Of a stretch of DNA of 14,990 nt, positions 13,485-14,990 are shown in pieces. The stretch covers positions 1 to 14,990 of the forward strand of contig JAGHDR010000218.1 in the NCBI GenBank assembly GCA_021159825.1, written 5' to 3'. How positions within the stretch are numbered: position 1 is the first letter of the stretch; each line of letters starts with the position of its first letter. This DNA comes from Deltaproteobacteria bacterium (GTDB lineage Bacteria; Desulfobacterota; DSM-4660; Desulfatiglandales; Desulfatiglandaceae). Made by a program: the position numbers and the translations under genes. Below the pieces are notes generated by a model, which was given only the letters and a program-made list of their open reading frames with translations, made no database searches and was not told the DNA's origin.

Positions 13485-13601
13485 GAAATATCGTGGACGT
13501 TTGGCCATAGTAAATCCGTGCCAAAAGACACTGATGTTACTGAATTCAAACGGACATCCCATGGATTACTGGATCACTTTTTATCATGTACGGAGGATTA
13601 T

Positions 13602-13796
13602 ATGAAAAGGTATTATCCAATAATTATTGAGCAGGATAAAGACGGAGTATATATAGTTGAATGCCCTTCATTTAAAGGCTGCCGTAGCTATGGCCATGAT
13701 ATTGAGGAAGCCATTGAAGTTTGTGCCGAAGAGAATATCATTGAGGATCAGCCAATCTTCATTGGAGTACGCGATATCGAGTTGGCTATAGCATGA
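13602..13796 (+). CDS. HicB-like antitoxin, short form, apparently without HicA
   Basis: A 64-residue protein starting at ATG 13602 behind GGAGG (13592-13596). The N-terminal half, M-K-R-Y-Y-P-I-I-I-E-Q-D-K-D-G-V-Y-I-V and C-P-S-F-K-G-C-R-S-Y-G, is the partial RNase-H-like fold of HicB/UPF0150 antitoxins, and the end F-I-G-V-R-D-I-E-L-A-I-A is also family-like. In usual members the helix after E-E-A-I-E continues for about ten more residues (N-I-K-E-x-I-E-x-x type); here E-V-C-A-E-E-N follows directly, so the protein seems internally shortened. Type II HicB proteins neutralise the HicA mRNA interferase. No full hicA is visible: an overlapping ATGA at 13792 opens a frame of only 33 codons. It may be an orphan or decaying antitoxin, or a HicB-like protein with another role. 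Confidence 0.65.
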   Translation: MKRYYPIIIEQDKDGVYIVECPSFKGCRSYGHDIEEAIEVCAEENIIEDQPIFIGVRDIELAIA

Positions 13797-13928
13797 CCAA
13801 TTACCCCACTTTATCGTTTCGCACCCACCGAGAATGGACAAAACATCCTGGGTCCGGAAAGCAACACAAGACGGGTGGAAAGCCGATTTTCTAGACGTTT
13901 CTCAATGGGATATTTACGAAGATTCCCA

Positions 13929-13953
13929 TGTTCCAACGCTCCGCATGGGAACA
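13929..13953. repeat. REP-like palindrome, copy 2
   Basis: TGTTCCAACGC, a loop TCC, and GCATGGGAACA form an imperfect 11-bp stem related to copy 1 at 13456-13484 (shared GCATGGGAAC half) with a different loop. Confidence 0.5.
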
Positions 13954-14047
13954 CTGGAACAGATAGATAAAGGGGTAAGTTCAAAGTATAGGAATTTCCA
14001 TTTTATGCTTAATGAATCCGGCATGATAAAATGTGAGTGTTTTTTTT

Positions 14048-14172
14048 GAACGTCGAACATCGAACGTCCAACGTTTAACATCGAATGCTGAAATCGCTTC
14101 GCTCTGCCTATTTATAAATTGGCGGAATACCTTATTCAAAATTCGATGTTGGACGTTCGATGTTCGATGTTC
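14048..14172. repeat. Long imperfect inverted repeat built on GAACATCGAACGTCCAAC
   Basis: The left arm (14048-14093) and the right arm (14135-14172) are complementary over about 38 bp: GAACGTCGAACATCGAAC in the left arm pairs with GTTCGATGTTCGATGTTC in the right arm with one mismatch, then CGTCCAAC and ATCGAAT pair on either side of a 7-base insertion (GTTTAAC) in the left arm. The arms are themselves made of short GAACATC/GAACGTC steps. The central 41 bases contain GCCTATTTATAAATTGGC, a second imperfect dyad. Similar AACATCGAACGTCCAAC tracts occur in intergenic DNA of many environmental bacteria (from memory); function unknown. Confidence 0.75.
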
Positions 14173-14228
14173 ATCTTTTAAGTCCGCCCGAAGGGCGCTA
14201 GGTTCATGACTTTATTAAAATATTTATA

Positions 14229-14257
14229 TTGGCAAGATGGTGAAATATTGTTAAGAT
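14229..14257 (+). promoter_or_regulatory. Candidate sigma70-type promoter for serA
   Basis: TTGGCA at 14229-14234 and TAAGAT at 14252-14257 are 17 bases apart. The predicted start near 14264 gives a leader of about 125 nt that includes the GC hairpin at 14288-14309. Confidence 0.45.
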
Positions 14258-14287
14258 ACTGGCTTGAGCCATAACACCTAATAAAAA

Positions 14288-14309
14288 CGCCCGGCCATAA
14301 GATCGGGCG
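14288..14309 (-). terminator. GC hairpin with minus-strand T-tract in the serA leader
   Basis: CGCCCG (14288-14293) and CGGGCG (14304-14309) form a stem with a 10-base loop. The A-run at 14283-14287 reads as TTTTT after the stem on the minus strand, so it looks like an intrinsic terminator for leftward transcription. No leftward gene is seen between it and serA. On the plus strand it would be a leader hairpin. Confidence 0.4.
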
Positions 14310-14389
14310 GCAGGAAAAGCGGAAGAATGTTATTCCGAAAATTTTCCAATGGGATATTCAAAAAGTAAAAAGAGCTCAGGAGAAAACCC

Positions 14390-14990
14390 ATGAAAGTTCT
14401 GGTATGCGACCCTCTTTCCCAAGTGGGCATTCAACTTTTCCAGGAAACCCCCGGCATTGATGTGGATGTACCGACCGAACTCAGCCCCCGGGCGCTCAAG
14501 GAAATTGTCGGCAGCTATGACGGTCTCATCATCCGCAGTGCCACCCGTGTCACCGCAGACATTCTGGCGTCAGCCCACAAGCTCAGGGTCATCGGCAGGG
14601 CCGGTATCGGCCTTGATAATGTGGATATTCCCGAAGCCAGCCGCCGCGGCATCGTTGTCATGAACACCCCCGAGGGGAACACCATCACCGCAGCAGAACA
14701 TACCATTGCCATGATGATGGCTGCATCACGAAACATTCCCCAGGCAACCGCGTCCCTGAAAGCGGGCAAGTGGGAAAAAAAGAGATTCAAAGGACGTGAG
14801 CTCTTCAGCAAGACCCTGGGGCTCATCGGCGCCGGTCATATCGGTCGTGTTGTGGCTGATCGTGCACGGGGCATGGAAATGAAAGTAATCGTTTATGATC
14901 CCTATATCAAACCGGAAGCCATTGAAAAACTTGACCTGGAACCGGTCTCCCTGGATGAACTCCTTGCCCGGGCGGATTATATCACCATCC
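14390..14990 (+). CDS. serA: D-3-phosphoglycerate dehydrogenase, N-terminal part (3' end outside window)
   Basis: Two hundred codons are visible, open to the right edge. The start ATG 14390 has AGGAG at 14378-14382, seven bases upstream. The cytosolic enzyme oxidises 3-phosphoglycerate with NAD, the first step of serine synthesis. Visible family features: M-K-V-L-V-C-D at the start, I-I-R-S-A-T-R-V (47-54), V-I-G-R-A-G-I-G-L-D-N-V-D-I (about 67-80), N-T-P-E-G-N-T (about 92-98), A-E-H-T-I-A-M-M-M, and the NAD-binding L-G-L-I-G-A-G-H-I-G-R (about 143-153) with D of Y-D-P about 20 residues later. The R-S-A-T-x-V and G-x-D-N-V-D pattern separates SerA from other 2-hydroxyacid dehydrogenases. The C-terminal ASB/ACT regulatory part, if present, is beyond the edge. 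Confidence 0.93.
   Translation, partial: MKVLVCDPLSQVGIQLFQETPGIDVDVPTELSPRALKEIVGSYDGLIIRSATRVTADILASAHKLRVIGRAGIGLDNVDIPEASRRGIVVMNTPEGNTITAAEHTIAMMMAASRNIPQATASLKAGKWEKKRFKGRELFSKTLGLIGAGHIGRVVADRARGMEMKVIVYDPYIKPEAIEKLDLEPVSLDELLARADYITI

Larger units (their letters stand above)
13029..13601. other. Intergenic stretch: porin leader region, repeats and promoter-like site; no convincing gene
   Basis: Between the porin start and the hicB-like gene I see no supportable protein. The porin 5' region (13029-13130) is AT-rich with A-tracts. At 13134-13155 GGCTGTC occurs twice in tandem and the second copy pairs with GACAGCC. A promoter-like TTGACA/GATAGT pair lies at 13356-13384 and a REP-like palindrome at 13456-13484. 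Open frames that cross this stretch, including an upstream extension of the hicB frame, lack SD sequences and recognisable motifs. Confidence 0.6.
13797..14389. other. Intergenic stretch with repeats and the serA leader; no convincing gene
   Basis: This stretch holds a second REP-like palindrome (13929-13953), a long inverted repeat (14048-14172), a small hairpin CGCCC-GAA-GGGCG (14185-14197 region), a promoter-like site (14229-14257) and a GC hairpin (14288-14309) before serA. The open frame at 13834-14049 has no SD or recognisable motif, and part of it is the REP palindrome, so it is not called. Confidence 0.6.

Noticed and set aside
13164..13601. Upstream extension of the hicB reading frame, giving a 210-residue protein
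   Set aside because: No SD at the far start, no recognisable motif, and it crosses the promoter-like site and a REP-like palindrome. The SD-led ATG at 13602 gives a family-length start.
13399..13605. 68-codon open frame upstream of hicB, considered as a HicA toxin
   Set aside because: It lacks the HicA pattern (basic G-S-H motif and the following strands) and contains the REP-like palindrome.
13834..14049. 71-codon open frame after the hicB-like gene
   Set aside because: No SD, no family resemblance, and its middle is encoded by the REP-like palindrome at 13929-13953.
13453..14172. Possible CRISPR array or integron attC site from the repeated palindromic elements
   Set aside because: There are only two diverged REP-like copies at irregular distance, no regular spacers, no cas or integrase gene, and the inverted repeat lacks attC core features.

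Overview
The window (about 15 kb, moderate GC) looks like chromosomal DNA of a Gram-negative Desulfobacterota-type bacterium, possibly a Desulfobacteraceae/Desulfosarcinaceae relative. The support is indirect: an LptF-type permease and an outer-membrane porin indicate two membranes, and the mix of a DhnA-type aldolase, methylmalonyl-CoA epimerase, a second-type IF-1 and FG-GAP/coiled-coil proteins is familiar from that group. No rRNA, tRNA, CRISPR array, transposase or phage gene was found.

Layout. (1) 1-1279 (+): the 3' end of a DhnA/LsrF-type class I aldolase followed 17 bp later by a zinc-dependent medium-chain dehydrogenase, probably one carbohydrate operon. (2) 1372-6146 (+): a tightly packed envelope-glycan operon: an exported sialidase-like BNR protein, a polytopic membrane protein of unknown function, an LptF/LptG-type permease, and a 607-residue fusion of a WecA/MraY-type sugar-1-phosphate transferase with the membrane and Rossmann-like front half of a CapD/PglF-type protein. 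The first two junctions are 4-base ATGA overlaps. This operon is the best candidate in the window for an incompletely described system. (3) 6139-7793 (-): mobA and then a CNNM/CBS membrane protein, overlapping the glycan operon tail to tail. (4) 7934-8149 (+): a TTG-started IF-1 behind a clear promoter, and 8168-8572 (-): methylmalonyl-CoA epimerase. (5) 8811-10400 (+): a secreted TolB-N-like plus FG-GAP protein, followed by a coiled-coil membrane protein. (6) 11019-11590 (-): a coiled-coil protein and an overlooked 43-residue membrane ORF. (7) 11736-13028 (-): an outer-membrane porin with its own terminator. (8) 13029-14389: a gene-poor, repeat-rich stretch holding a shortened HicB-like antitoxin gene, two REP-like palindromes and a long inverted repeat. 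(9) From 14390 (+): the 5' part of serA, which runs off the right edge.

Several start sites were moved inward from the longest open frames because a good Shine-Dalgarno sequence sits in front of an internal start: mobA, the epimerase, the TolB-like protein, the minus-strand coiled-coil protein and hicB. All functional calls come from motif reading only; no database search was possible.
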